15,951 nt of DNA from Paracoccaceae bacterium (GTDB lineage: Bacteria > Pseudomonadota > Alphaproteobacteria > Rhodobacterales > Rhodobacteraceae), in the NCBI GenBank assembly GCA_024644285.1, contig JAHELH010000018.1, forward strand, positions 2,237-18,187, written 5' to 3'. Of the stretch, positions 1 through 7,052 are shown in pieces. The first letter of the stretch is position 1. Each line of letters begins with the position of its first letter. The notes under the pieces were generated by a model. It was not told the DNA's origin, made no database searches, and saw only the letters and a list, made by a program, of their open reading frames with translations. The position numbers and the translations under genes are program-made.

Positions 1-728
1 TTCGCGGCCGCGGCGTGGCTTTCGTTCTCCTTGCCCATGTGATGCACCAGCGCGCCGCAGCAGCCCATGCCGCGGGCGATCACCACCTCGCAGCCGAGCC
101 GCCGCAGAAGCCGGATCGTCGCGTCGTTGATGTCGGTGTTCAGCGCCTTCTGCGCGCAGCCGGTCATCAGCGCCACGCGCCGCTTCCGCTCGCCTTCGGC
201 GGGAAACACCTGCGGGTCGTCGTTGCGGCTGACCGGCGGCACCCGCTTCGGCGCCATCTCCAGCATCGCGCGCAGCCGCGCATCGGGCATGAAGCGCGCG
301 AAGGGGCGGCCGATCTTCGCGCCCAGCAGCGCCAGGCGGAAGCGCCCCGGATAGGGCAGGATCCGCGCCAGCGTCCAGCGCAACACCCGCTCGAAGACCG
401 GACGCCGATAGGTCTTCTCGATATGCGCGCGGGCATGGTCGACAAGGTGCATGTAGTGCACGCCGGAGGGGCAGGTCGTCATGCAGGCCAGGCAACTGAG
501 GCAGCGGTCGATATGCTTGACCGTCCTGGCATCCGCCGGGCGGTCGTTTTCCAGCATGTCCTTGATCAGGTAAATCCGGCCCCTGGGCGAGTCCAACTCG
601 TCGCCCAGCACTTGGTAGGTCGGGCAGGTCGCGGTGCAGAATCCGCAATGCACGCAGGACCGCAGGATCTCGTTCGATCGGGCGATCGCGGGATCGCGCA
701 ATTGCGCTTCGGTAAATGTCGTCTGCAT
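1..728 (-). CDS. glcF: Glycolate oxidase iron-sulfur subunit GlcF (partial, C-terminus beyond window)
   Basis: GlcF is the Fe-S electron-transfer subunit of the membrane-associated GlcDEF complex, which oxidises glycolate to glyoxylate and passes electrons to the respiratory chain. Only the first 242 codons are present; the frame is still open at base 1. Two ferredoxin-type clusters are visible: C25-x2-C28-x2-C31-x3-CP (CVHCGFCTATCP) and C76-x2-C79-x2-C82-x3-CP (CLSCLACMTTCP). A CCG-domain (DUF3400-type) segment follows, with TGCAQ and a later MGCCG motif near the window edge. These are the expected order and spacing for GlcF, normally a little over 400 residues. The ATG at 728 shares its A with the TGA of the upstream membrane gene (TGATG), and a GGGGGT stretch just upstream could serve as ribosome binding site. 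The family call is near certain. The substrate is inferred from the neighbouring glcD and glcE; lactate-utilisation LutA-type proteins are the main alternative. Confidence 0.95.
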   Translation of the reverse strand, partial: MQTTFTEAQLRDPAIARSNEILRSCVHCGFCTATCPTYQVLGDELDSPRGRIYLIKDMLENDRPADARTVKHIDRCLSCLACMTTCPSGVHYMHLVDHARAHIEKTYRRPVFERVLRWTLARILPYPGRFRLALLGAKIGRPFARFMPDARLRAMLEMAPKRVPPVSRNDDPQVFPAEGERKRRVALMTGCAQKALNTDINDATIRLLRRLGCEVVIARGMGCCGALVHHMGKENESHAAAA

Positions 729-1081
729 CAGACCCCCAGCACGAACAGCCCCGGCACCGCCAGAAGCACGAAGAAGAACACCGCAATCGTCCAGTACGGC
801 AGCCCCGGCATCTGCCGCGACAGGACCCGGCCCAGCGTTTGAACAGCCCCCGCCAGCACCCAGACGGCGGTGTAGAGCGCCAGCGCCGCGACCCCGAAGG
901 CGTCGGCGCGCGGATCGCCGGTGAAGAACGGCCCGAACGACCCGGCATAGCTGGCCCAGAGGAATGCCAGCACCACCGCGACCAGCGCGAAACCGATCAG
1001 GAACGGCCGGCCGGGCGGGCGCAGGACCAGCCCGAAATAGATCGCCAGCGGCACCACGACATAGATCACGCCCAGGATCAT
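728..1081 (-). CDS. Small four-helix membrane protein between glcE and glcF
   Basis: I do not recognise a named family for this 117-residue protein. The sequence is strongly hydrophobic, with four likely membrane helices at about residues 3-20, 27-45, 61-83 and 95-115. There is no signal peptide and no obvious catalytic motif. It starts with ATG inside the end of glcE (four-base ATGA overlap) and its TGA overlaps the glcF ATG, so it is very probably co-translated with both. GlcF and GlcE are not strongly hydrophobic, so a membrane anchor or quinone-proximal helper for the glycolate oxidase complex is a reasonable inference from position, but nothing in the protein proves it. Confidence 0.85.
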   Translation of the reverse strand: MILGVIYVVVPLAIYFGLVLRPPGRPFLIGFALVAVVLAFLWASYAGSFGPFFTGDPRADAFGVAALALYTAVWVLAGAVQTLGRVLSRQMPGLPYWTIAVFFFVLLAVPGLFVLGV

Positions 1082-2208
1082 CCCATCAGCCCCGGGTTGA
1101 AAATGCCGCGTGGATCGAACTTCTCGCGAAGACCCTTGCTGATCGCCGCCAGCGGCGCGGTCTCGGGGTGGAAGGCGCCCAGCTTGCGCCGCGTCTCCTC
1201 GCTGGCACGCACCAGGGTCGCGTGGCCCCTGACCCCGTCCGACATCGCCCGCACATCCGTCCCTTCGGCCACCCGCGCCCAGACCAGCCCGCCGCCCCAG
1301 TCGTAAAGCAGCCCTTCGGCCTGCAGCGCCTGCGCCACCGCCGGCCCGTCCGAGGGCTTGACCGAGATCCGCCAGACATCGCCCGGCGCCCCGTGAAACG
1401 CCTCGACGTCGCGCACCCAGCGCCAGCCCGCGGCGGTCTTTTCCGGGTCGGTCTCGGTCGCACTTGTCCCGAACGATCGCAGCAGGTCCTGCAGGCGTTC
1501 CAGCCGATACGCCACCGAGGCCTCGAATCCCTCGATCCGGATCATCGTCACCGGGTCGCCGTCGACGCCCACCGGCGTATGCGCCGCGCCCGTCACCTCG
1601 AACGGAGAGCCCAGCGCCATCGACAGCGCCCGCACCGCGTCTTCGTTCGACAACCCCTCGATCAGCACCACCCCGGTCACGTCCGGCTTCGGCAGCACCT
1701 TCAGCGAGACCTCGGTCAGCACCCCCAACGTGCCGTAACTTCCGCAGAGAAGCTTCACCAGGTCGTAGCCGGTGACGTTCTTCATCACCCGCCCGCCGTT
1801 CTTCAGCACGGTCCCCTGCCCGTCCACGAAGCGCACGCCCAGCAGGTGATCGCGGCAGGCGCCCACCGCGATCCGCCGTGGCCCCGAGACATTCGCCGCC
1901 GCCACCCCGCCGATGGTCGGCTCGCCCTCGGTGCCCAGCAGCCCGCGATGATCCATCGGCTCGAAGGCCAGCCGCTGGTTCTCCTTGGCCAGCGCCGCCT
2001 CGACATCCGCAAGTGGCGTGCCGGCCGCCACCACCAGCGTCAGTGCGCCCGGTTCGTACAGCGTCACCCCCGTCAGGCCCGAGACCGACAACACCTCGCC
2101 GGTCACCGGGTTGCCCACGGGCCGCGTTCCGCCGCCGGCCACGCGCAGCGGTCCCGACGCCGCCGCCACCGCCTCGGCCAGCGCCGCCTCGTTTTGCGGC
2201 GTCAGCAT
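1078..2208 (-). CDS. glcE: Glycolate oxidase FAD-binding subunit GlcE
   Basis: This encodes a 376-residue FAD-linked oxidase subunit paired with GlcD in glycolate oxidase. An N-terminal FAD-binding (PCMH-type) domain is visible: RVAGGGTRP near residue 22, the LAFEPMDHR stretch near 80, then PTIGGVAAANVSGP near 98 and GGRVMKNVTGYDLVKLLCGSYGTLG at about 138-162, all typical of GlcE. Length is close to the usual 350-400. I chose the ATG at 2208 (MLTPQNEAAL) because the longer frame upstream reads through a terminator hairpin and is arginine/proline-rich without family resemblance. No convincing Shine-Dalgarno lies before 2208, and a strong terminator-like hairpin ends about 15 bases upstream, so expression probably depends on read-through. 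The 3' end overlaps the following membrane gene by four bases. Confidence 0.93.
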   Translation of the reverse strand: MLTPQNEAALAEAVAAASGPLRVAGGGTRPVGNPVTGEVLSVSGLTGVTLYEPGALTLVVAAGTPLADVEAALAKENQRLAFEPMDHRGLLGTEGEPTIGGVAAANVSGPRRIAVGACRDHLLGVRFVDGQGTVLKNGGRVMKNVTGYDLVKLLCGSYGTLGVLTEVSLKVLPKPDVTGVVLIEGLSNEDAVRALSMALGSPFEVTGAAHTPVGVDGDPVTMIRIEGFEASVAYRLERLQDLLRSFGTSATETDPEKTAAGWRWVRDVEAFHGAPGDVWRISVKPSDGPAVAQALQAEGLLYDWGGGLVWARVAEGTDVRAMSDGVRGHATLVRASEETRRKLGAFHPETAPLAAISKGLREKFDPRGIFNPGLMG

Positions 2209-2223
2209 GGGCGGCCCGGACGC

Positions 2224-2257
2224 AAAACGCCGCCGGCGCGGATCGGCGCCGGCGGCG
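2224..2257 (-). terminator. Intrinsic terminator after the small exported-protein gene, directly before glcE
   Basis: A perfect 12-bp GC-only stem (CGCCGCCGGCGC at 2228-2239 with its complement at 2246-2257) encloses a six-base loop. On the minus strand it is followed at once by TTTT (bases 2227-2224), the form of a rho-independent terminator. It lies 21 bases after the exported-protein stop codon and 15 bases before the glcE start, so it should end or attenuate transcription entering glcE. Confidence 0.8.
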
Positions 2258-2278
2258 AGACGTGGATATGCGGTGCCG

Positions 2279-2677
2279 TCAGACCTGGCTGGCGGTGCAG
2301 GGCGCGCCGGCCGGGCCACCGCCGGGAAACACGTTCATCACATAGTGGACCTTGCCCGGCGCCAGCGCCGGCAGCGTCACGACGCCCGATTTTCCGAAGG
2401 GCGCGACATAGGCCACCTTGGTGCCGGCGGGCACGGTGAAATTGTAGTTGTGCGAGATCGCGATGTCGTTCGGGAACTCCACCGGCGTGCCCTGCACGAC
2501 GCAGTTGAAGTGCAGCTTGATCGGACGCAGGGCGTTCGGGTTGACCTGCATGACCTGCGGTTTCAGCGCGTTCGAGGCTCTCAGGTTCACGACGCTGCCG
2601 GCCTGTGCCGAAACCGAGGCCAGCGCGGTCAGGCTCAGCACGGCGGCGAGGGTGGTTTTTACGAATGCGGATTTCAT
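2279..2677 (-). CDS. Small exported protein of unknown function, inside the glc operon
   Basis: I do not recognise this 132-residue protein. It begins with a clear Sec-type signal peptide (MKSAFVKTTLAAVLSLTALA, cleavage likely near residue 24-26, after ASVSA or SAQA), so the mature part should be periplasmic or secreted. The mature part has alternating hydrophobic and polar residues suggesting beta structure, and two cysteines (C59 and C127) that could form a disulfide. I chose ATG 2677 because an AAAGGA ribosome binding site (2685-2690 region) precedes it and the signal peptide starts exactly there; the longer frame to 2758 has no such support. It sits between glcD and glcE on the same strand, followed by its own strong terminator and preceded by an AT-rich region, so it may be an independently transcribed unit. 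A role in glycolate metabolism cannot be inferred from the sequence. Confidence 0.8.
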   Translation of the reverse strand: MKSAFVKTTLAAVLSLTALASVSAQAGSVVNLRASNALKPQVMQVNPNALRPIKLHFNCVVQGTPVEFPNDIAISHNYNFTVPAGTKVAYVAPFGKSGVVTLPALAPGKVHYVMNVFPGGGPAGAPCTASQV

Positions 2678-2705
2678 GGCGGGATCCTTTGCTGGGGTGC
2701 AGCGC

Positions 2706-2800
2706 CCGGACCAGTCCGGACGCCATGCACGGACCCTGACCCGCATCCGGCTTGTCAAACAATAACATCACCGCCTCAAATCATTGATTTTCAATAACAT
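2706..2800 (-). promoter_or_regulatory. Candidate promoter/regulatory region of the small exported-protein gene
   Basis: The 167-base gap after glcD is far more AT-rich at 2750-2800 than its surroundings. On the minus strand it holds a TTGACA hexamer (2758-2753), though no good -10 element stands 16-18 bases downstream. It also holds two identical 9-bp direct repeats (CAATAACAT at 2760-2768 and 2792-2800, 32 bases apart, about three helical turns). A 14-bp dyad, CCGGAC-CA-GTCCGG, lies at 2706-2719 in the presumed leader. Together these suggest a separate promoter with regulatory input, but the exact start site cannot be read from sequence. Confidence 0.4.
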
Positions 2801-2844
2801 GAACCTTTCCCCCCGCCCGACCGACATACTCTTTCGGGGCCCGT

Positions 2845-4281
2845 TCATGCCGCGGCCCGGCGGCTTTCGCTGAGGCTCAGCGGAAACACCTTGGCCGGGT
2901 TCAAAAGCCACGCCGGATCAAAGACATCCTTGACGTGCAATTGCGCCTGCAGATCCTCGGGCGTGTACTGGTCCAGCATCAGGTCACGCTTTTCGATGCC
3001 GACGCCGTGCTCGCCGGTCAGGCAGCCGCCGACCTCGACGCAAAGCCGCAGGATGTCGGCGCCGAATCGCTCGCACAGCTCCAGGTCGCCGGGCTTGTTG
3101 GCGTCGAACAGGATCAGCGGATGCATGTTGCCGTCGCCGGCGTGGAACACGTTGCCGACCTTCAGGCCGTAGTCCTGAGACATCTCGCCGATGCGTCTCA
3201 GGACATGCGGCAGCGACGACACCGGGATCGTGCCGTCGAGACACATGTAGTCGTTGATCTGCCCCACCGCACCGAAGGCGGACTTGCGGCCCAGCCAGAT
3301 CCGCGCCGCCTCGTCGGCATCCTTGGCCTCGCGCAGCTCCACCGGATCGTGCCGGCGCGCGATCTGCATGATCACGCCCAGCTGCTCGTCGATCTCCGCC
3401 GGCGAGCCCTCGACCTCGACGATCAGCAGCGCCTCGCAATCGGGATAGCCCGCGCCCGAGAACTCGTCGGTGACCTCGATGCACAGCCGGTCCATGTATT
3501 CCATCGCCACCGGCAGCACGCCCGCCTTGATGATGTCGGCCACGCAGGCGCCGGCGACCTCGGGCGAATTGAACCCCATCAGCACCGGCCGCGCGCCCTC
3601 GGGCTTGCGCAGGATGCGCAGCGTCGCCTCGGTCACCACGCCCAGCTGGCCCTCCGACCCGCAGATCACCCCCAGCAGATCCAGCCCGCCGGCATCCAGG
3701 TGCGCGCCGCCGAACTCGACCACCTCGCCCTCCATCGTCACCAGCGTCACGCCCAGCAGGTTGTTGGTGGTGACACCGTATTTCAGGCAATGCGCGCCGC
3801 CGGAATTCATCGCGATGTTGCCGGCGATGGCGCAGGCCAGCTGCGAGGACGGGTCGGGGGCGTAGAAGAAATCCTCTTCCTCCACCGCGCCGGTGACGCT
3901 GAGGTTCGTGCGCCCCGCCTGTACCCGGATAAGGCGGTTGTCGTAGTCGACCTCCAGCACCTCGTTCAGCCGCGCCACGCCCAGGATCACCGAATCCGCC
4001 GTCGGCAGCGCCCCGCCCGCCAGCGAGGTGCCCGAGCCGCGCGGCACCACCGGCACACCTTCCTCGTGGCAGATCTTCAGCACCGCCGCGACCTGCTCGG
4101 TGCTCGCCGGCAGCACGGCGCAGAGCGGCGGGCAGCGATAGGCGGTTAGCGCGTCGCATTCATAGGCGCGGGTCTCGGCGGCATCGTCGATCACCGCATC
4201 CGCCGGCAGCACGCCGCGCAGGCGCTGCACCAGGCGGTCCTTGCGCGCCAGAATTGCGGGATTTGGAACGGGCATTTCCAT
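2845..4281 (-). CDS. glcD: Glycolate oxidase catalytic FAD subunit GlcD
   Basis: GlcD is the catalytic flavoprotein subunit that oxidises glycolate (and often D-lactate) to the 2-oxo acid. The 478-residue protein has the full FAD-linked oxidase layout. The PCMH FAD-binding domain carries VPRGSGTSLAGG (about 79-90), YAPDPSS (140-146) and the AIAGNIAMNSGGAHCLKYGVT stretch near 151-171. The C-terminal FAD-oxidase domain carries VFHAGDGNMHP and GGCLTGEHGVGIEKR, including the conserved histidines. Length matches GlcD (near 500). ATG 4281 is preferred over the longer frame to 4338 because a perfect AGGAGGT ribosome binding site at 4287-4293 stands five bases upstream. It is the first gene of the glc locus and is divergent from the DUF599 gene. 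A D-lactate dehydrogenase is the alternative, but glcE and glcF downstream favour glycolate. Confidence 0.95.
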   Translation of the reverse strand: MEMPVPNPAILARKDRLVQRLRGVLPADAVIDDAAETRAYECDALTAYRCPPLCAVLPASTEQVAAVLKICHEEGVPVVPRGSGTSLAGGALPTADSVILGVARLNEVLEVDYDNRLIRVQAGRTNLSVTGAVEEEDFFYAPDPSSQLACAIAGNIAMNSGGAHCLKYGVTTNNLLGVTLVTMEGEVVEFGGAHLDAGGLDLLGVICGSEGQLGVVTEATLRILRKPEGARPVLMGFNSPEVAGACVADIIKAGVLPVAMEYMDRLCIEVTDEFSGAGYPDCEALLIVEVEGSPAEIDEQLGVIMQIARRHDPVELREAKDADEAARIWLGRKSAFGAVGQINDYMCLDGTIPVSSLPHVLRRIGEMSQDYGLKVGNVFHAGDGNMHPLILFDANKPGDLELCERFGADILRLCVEVGGCLTGEHGVGIEKRDLMLDQYTPEDLQAQLHVKDVFDPAWLLNPAKVFPLSLSESRRAAA

Positions 4282-4293
4282 CGCGCACCTCCT

Positions 4294-4331
4294 ATTGGTA
4301 AAAAAATATAACCAATTTCTCCCTATGGCAA
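4294..4331 (-). promoter_or_regulatory. Candidate glcD promoter with FadR/GntR-like inverted half-sites
   Basis: On the minus strand TTGCCA (4331-4326) and TATTTT (4308-4303) are 17 bases apart and could be the -35 and -10 elements, giving a very short leader ending in the AGGAGGT site. ATTGGT (4294-4299) and ACCAAT (4311-4316) form a 6-bp inverted repeat flanking this -10 region. These half-sites equal those in operators of FadR-type GntR regulators such as PdhR and LldR. The 11-base spacer is longer than the usual 3, so the regulator assignment is an inference. No regulator gene is present in the window. Confidence 0.45.
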
Positions 4332-4361
4332 GCGCCAATCGCGCGGCCTAAGCTACTATAC

Positions 4362-5051
4362 ATGGATCTCGTCGACCGCCTTCGTCTTTTCGGCCCAGCC
4401 GACGCCGCAGCGCTGACGCTGATCCTGCTGGCCTGGGTCGGTATCGGCTGGCTGATCGAACATCCGCCGAAACGCCGACCCTCGGTGTCGCATCTGATGG
4501 CGGATTACCGCCGCGAATGGATGCGCCAGCATCCGGCCCGCGACCCGCGGGTCTTCGACGCGCTGGTGCTGGGCAACCTGCGCGAGGGCACCGCCTTCTT
4601 CGCCTCGGCCTGCCTGATCGCGCTGGGCGGCGGGCTGGCGATGATCGGCAATACCGAGCCGCTTCTCGGCGTGGCCGAAGATTTCGCGCTCGACGCCCCG
4701 GCGGTGATCTGGGAGGCCAAGATCCTGCTGGTCCTGGCCTTTCTGGTCACCGGGTTTCTCAAGTTCATCTGGGCCAACCGGCTGTTCGGATACAGCGCGG
4801 TGGTCATGGCCTCGGCCCCGAATGACGAGACCGAACTGGCCTATGCCCGCGCCGCCAAGGCGGCCGAGATCAACATCCACGCGGCCAAGAGCTTCAACCG
4901 CGGCCTGCGGGCCACCTATTTCGCGCTGGCCGCGATGGCCTGGCTGCTGGGCGCCATCCCGCTGATGGTGGCCACGATGCTGACGGTGCTGACCCTTTGG
5001 CGCCGCGAATTCGCCTCGCATTCCCGCACGATCTTGATGGAGGCGCCATGA
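4362..5051 (+). CDS. DUF599 family membrane protein
   Basis: This 229-residue protein matches the DUF599 family in size and layout; the molecular function of the family is unknown. A membrane helix at about 13-31 (AAALTLILLAWVGIGWLI) is followed by a cytoplasmic segment with a Tyr-Arg-Arg-Glu-Trp motif (MADYRREWMR). Further helices lie near 76-98, 115-140 and 180-212, with the conserved FLKFIWANRLFGY and HAAKSFNRGLRATYFALAAMAW-type segments characteristic of the family. No Shine-Dalgarno precedes ATG 4362, and the neighbouring bases are TATA-like, so the message may have a very short leader. The gene is divergent from glcD and overlaps the next gene by four bases (ATGA), so the two form a coupled pair. 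Confidence 0.88.
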   Translation: MDLVDRLRLFGPADAAALTLILLAWVGIGWLIEHPPKRRPSVSHLMADYRREWMRQHPARDPRVFDALVLGNLREGTAFFASACLIALGGGLAMIGNTEPLLGVAEDFALDAPAVIWEAKILLVLAFLVTGFLKFIWANRLFGYSAVVMASAPNDETELAYARAAKAAEINIHAAKSFNRGLRATYFALAAMAWLLGAIPLMVATMLTVLTLWRREFASHSRTILMEAP

Positions 5052-5398
5052 AACCGCTCCTGGCCCTGATGCTCTTCGCCGCCCCCGCCCTCGCCGATCA
5101 CCCCGTCGTCGAGGCCGCCACAGCGACCGCGCGCGGCGGCACCTGGACCGTCTCCGTCACCCTCTCGCACCCGGATACCGGCTGGGACCACTACGCCGAC
5201 GGCTGGCGCGTCGAATCCCCCGACGGCACCGAGCTTGGCTTCCGGGAGCTTCTGCACCCGCACGTGACCGAGCAGCCCTTCACCCGCTCGCTTTCTGGCG
5301 TGGCGATTCCGGACGATCTTGCCGAGATCGAGATCCGGCCGCGCTGCAGCGTGGACGGATGGGCTGCGGAAACCTACACGGTCAGCCTGCGCCCCTGA
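5048..5398 (+). CDS. Small exported protein coupled to the DUF599 gene
   Basis: This 116-residue protein has no family name that I recognise. It starts with a short Sec signal peptide (MKPLLALMLFAAPALA, cleavage before DHP). The mature part, about 100 residues, looks like a single beta-sandwich-type domain: alternating TWTVSVTLSH, WRVESPDG and IEIRPRC strands. It has a conspicuous HPDTGWDHYADGW segment and several histidines (HP, SHP, DHY, LHPHV). The ATG lies within the DUF599 stop (ATGA overlap) and GGAGGC just upstream can act as ribosome binding site, which fixes the start. A periplasmic partner of the DUF599 membrane protein is a reasonable but unproven inference. Confidence 0.82.
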   Translation: MKPLLALMLFAAPALADHPVVEAATATARGGTWTVSVTLSHPDTGWDHYADGWRVESPDGTELGFRELLHPHVTEQPFTRSLSGVAIPDDLAEIEIRPRCSVDGWAAETYTVSLRP

Positions 5399-5408
5399 CA
5401 AGACCGGC

Positions 5409-5437
5409 GGCGCGCCGGCCATCGCGGCCCGCGCGCC
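5409..5437. terminator. Hairpin between convergent genes, likely bidirectional terminator
   Basis: A 12-bp inverted repeat with one mismatch (GGCGCGCCGGCC at 5409-5420 against GGCCCGCGCGCC at 5426-5437) with a five-base loop fills the 43-base gap between the converging stop codons at 5398 and 5442. There is no U-tract on either side, so it may act with Rho or only as a 3'-end stabiliser. Confidence 0.5.
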
Positions 5438-5441
5438 AGGT

Positions 5442-6902
5442 TCAGGCGCAGACCACCCGATTCCGCCCTTCCCGCTTTGCCGCATAGAGCGCCTGGTCGG
5501 CCTCCGAGATCACGTCGCCCGGCGCCTCATGCCGTTGCTTCATCGGGGCCACGCCGATGCTTGTGGTGACCCGGAACCGCGCCCCGCCCGCGCATAACTC
5601 GGCCTCCGCCACGTCGCGGCGCAGCCGTTCGGCCACGCCGGCCGCCGCATCCACGTCGGTTTCGGGCAGCATGATCGCAAATTCCTCGCCGCCGAACCGC
5701 GCGATCCGGTCCCCGGCGCGCAGGTCGCGGCGGCAGATCTCGGCGATCCCGCGCAGCGCGTCGTCGCCGGCGGCATGACCGTGGGTATCGTTGACGCGCT
5801 TGAAGTGGTCGATGTCGAGCATCAGGAACGACAGCGGCCGCTGGTCGCGCCGCGCTGCCCGGAACGTCCCCGTGGCAATGTCGAGAAACCTGCGCCGGTT
5901 GGCGACGCCGGTCAGGCAGTCGGTCGTCGCCTGCCGCTCCAGCCGCTGCACCTCGGCGCGCGTGTCGCTGATGTCGCGATAGACCGCCAGGCGGCTGCCG
6001 CCGGGGATCGCGTTGACCCGGCACTCGATCCAGCGCCCGGTCGTCAGACAGCGCTCGTATTGCAAGGGGCCGCGCGCCCGCAGGGCCGCCTCCATGCGGG
6101 CCACCGCGCGGTCCGGATCGCTTCCGGAAAGGACATCCGCCTGTGCCAGGGCGAGGCGCAGCGCGCGGCCCGGCTTCGGCGCCGACAGGATAGCCTCCTT
6201 GTCGACCTGCAGGATCTCGAACAGCCGGTCGTTCCAGGCCACCATCTCCAGGTCGGGATCGAGAATCTGGACGCCGTCGGGAATGGTGGCCAGCGCGGTT
6301 TCCAGCATCACCGTCTTGGCAGTGACCTCGTCGGACAGGGCGCTGGCCCGACGCTCGGCATGGACCTGGGCGGATATGTCGCTGGCGGTGCCGCGATGCC
6401 CCAGGAACCGCCCGCTGCGGTCGAAGACCGGCTTGCCGCTCGTGCGCAGCCACTTGGTGCCGTCCGGCCCAACCCTTGGAAAAACGAACCCGTCGAACCC
6501 GTTGCGCGCCGTGATGCCCGACAGGTGCGCCTTCCATTCCGCCTCGCTTATCGAGGCGGGACAGCCCAGTTCCTCGCGGCTCTTGCCGTAATGCCAGTTG
6601 GCGGCCACACCGGTGATCCGCTCCACGCTGGGGGACATGTAGGTAAACCGGTGATCGGCATCGGTTTCCCAGAACCAGCCCTGCATGGTTTCGGAAAAGT
6701 CGTCGAGCGCCGCGGCCATGCCCGGCTGCACCGCCTGCTGGGCCAGGCTGGTTTCAGCGCAGGGCGCAGCCCCGTCCAGGCGCCGCCGCTCGGCAAGCTG
6801 CCGCTGCAAGTCCTGCAATTGCCGGCGCAGCGACGCAACGTCGTCGGATTGCTGTCCGGGGCCGGATTCGTCGGAAAGATGGTTTCTGCGCGAGTGTTTC
6901 AC
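5442..6902 (-). CDS. PAS-PAS-GGDEF diguanylate cyclase
   Basis: This is a predicted cyclic di-GMP synthase of 486 residues. A short coiled coil (about 22-42) is followed by PAS domain 1 (about 66-185, ending in the PAC-like GHRGTASDISAQVHAER), PAS domain 2 (about 200-320, VQILDPDLEMVAWNDRLFEIL and AVYRDISD) and a complete GGDEF domain (324-486: TTDCLTGVANRRRF, MLDIDHFKRVNDTHGHAAGDDAL). The active-site signature is GGEEF (404-408), a functional variant, and RAGD (395-398) five residues before it matches the inhibitory I-site, so product feedback is expected. No transmembrane segment or signal peptide is visible, so it should be cytoplasmic. I chose the GTG at 6902 over the TTG at 6932 because GGAGGT stands four bases before it. 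The signal sensed by the PAS domains is unknown. The gene appears monocistronic. Confidence 0.93.
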   Translation of the reverse strand: MKHSRRNHLSDESGPGQQSDDVASLRRQLQDLQRQLAERRRLDGAAPCAETSLAQQAVQPGMAAALDDFSETMQGWFWETDADHRFTYMSPSVERITGVAANWHYGKSREELGCPASISEAEWKAHLSGITARNGFDGFVFPRVGPDGTKWLRTSGKPVFDRSGRFLGHRGTASDISAQVHAERRASALSDEVTAKTVMLETALATIPDGVQILDPDLEMVAWNDRLFEILQVDKEAILSAPKPGRALRLALAQADVLSGSDPDRAVARMEAALRARGPLQYERCLTTGRWIECRVNAIPGGSRLAVYRDISDTRAEVQRLERQATTDCLTGVANRRRFLDIATGTFRAARRDQRPLSFLMLDIDHFKRVNDTHGHAAGDDALRGIAEICRRDLRAGDRIARFGGEEFAIMLPETDVDAAAGVAERLRRDVAEAELCAGGARFRVTTSIGVAPMKQRHEAPGDVISEADQALYAAKREGRNRVVCA

Positions 6903-6948
6903 TGATACCTCCGCAACCTGTTCGCACGGCAAGCGTTAGGCGCGGCCG

Positions 6949-6986
6949 GTTACCGACACGTTACCGAACCGGGCAATTCCCCTATA
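6949..6986 (-). promoter_or_regulatory. Candidate promoter and tandem repeat upstream of the diguanylate cyclase
   Basis: Two identical 8-bp repeats, GTTACCGA at 6949-6956 and 6960-6967, are 11 bases apart (one helical turn), a common arrangement for a dimeric DNA-binding protein. A TATAGG sequence on the minus strand at 6986-6981 is a possible -10 box, which would put the repeats just downstream of the start site, where a repressor could act. No good -35 element is seen. The regulator is unknown. Confidence 0.35.
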
Positions 6987-7032
6987 AAAAACAAAGATTT
7001 CCCGGCGAAACTGCGCTAAGTTTTAGCCAAAT

Positions 7033-7046
7033 CCGCGCCATCGCGG
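7033..7046 (-). terminator. Weak hairpin after the moxR operon
   Basis: CCGCG (7033-7037) pairs with CGCGG (7042-7046) around a four-base loop, followed on the minus strand by ATTTGG, just past the stop of the last operon gene. The stem is short and the U-rich stretch poor, so this is only a tentative terminator. Confidence 0.3.
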
Positions 7047-7052
7047 CGTGCG

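Noticed and set aside
964..2439. Plus-strand open frame of 491 codons over glcE
   Set aside because: Arg/Pro/His-rich composition with no domain, antisense to glcE, which has clear FAD-domain motifs.
2935..4149. Plus-strand open frame of 404 codons over glcD
   Set aside because: Antisense shadow of glcD; composition is His/Arg/Gln-rich without family resemblance.
4356..5021. Minus-strand open frame of 221 codons over the DUF599 gene
   Set aside because: Gly/Gln/Arg-rich antisense shadow; the plus-strand frame has membrane helices and family motifs.
5775..6905. Plus-strand open frame of 376 codons over the GGDEF gene
   Set aside because: Antisense to a gene with intact PAS and GGDEF motifs, and no translation signal.
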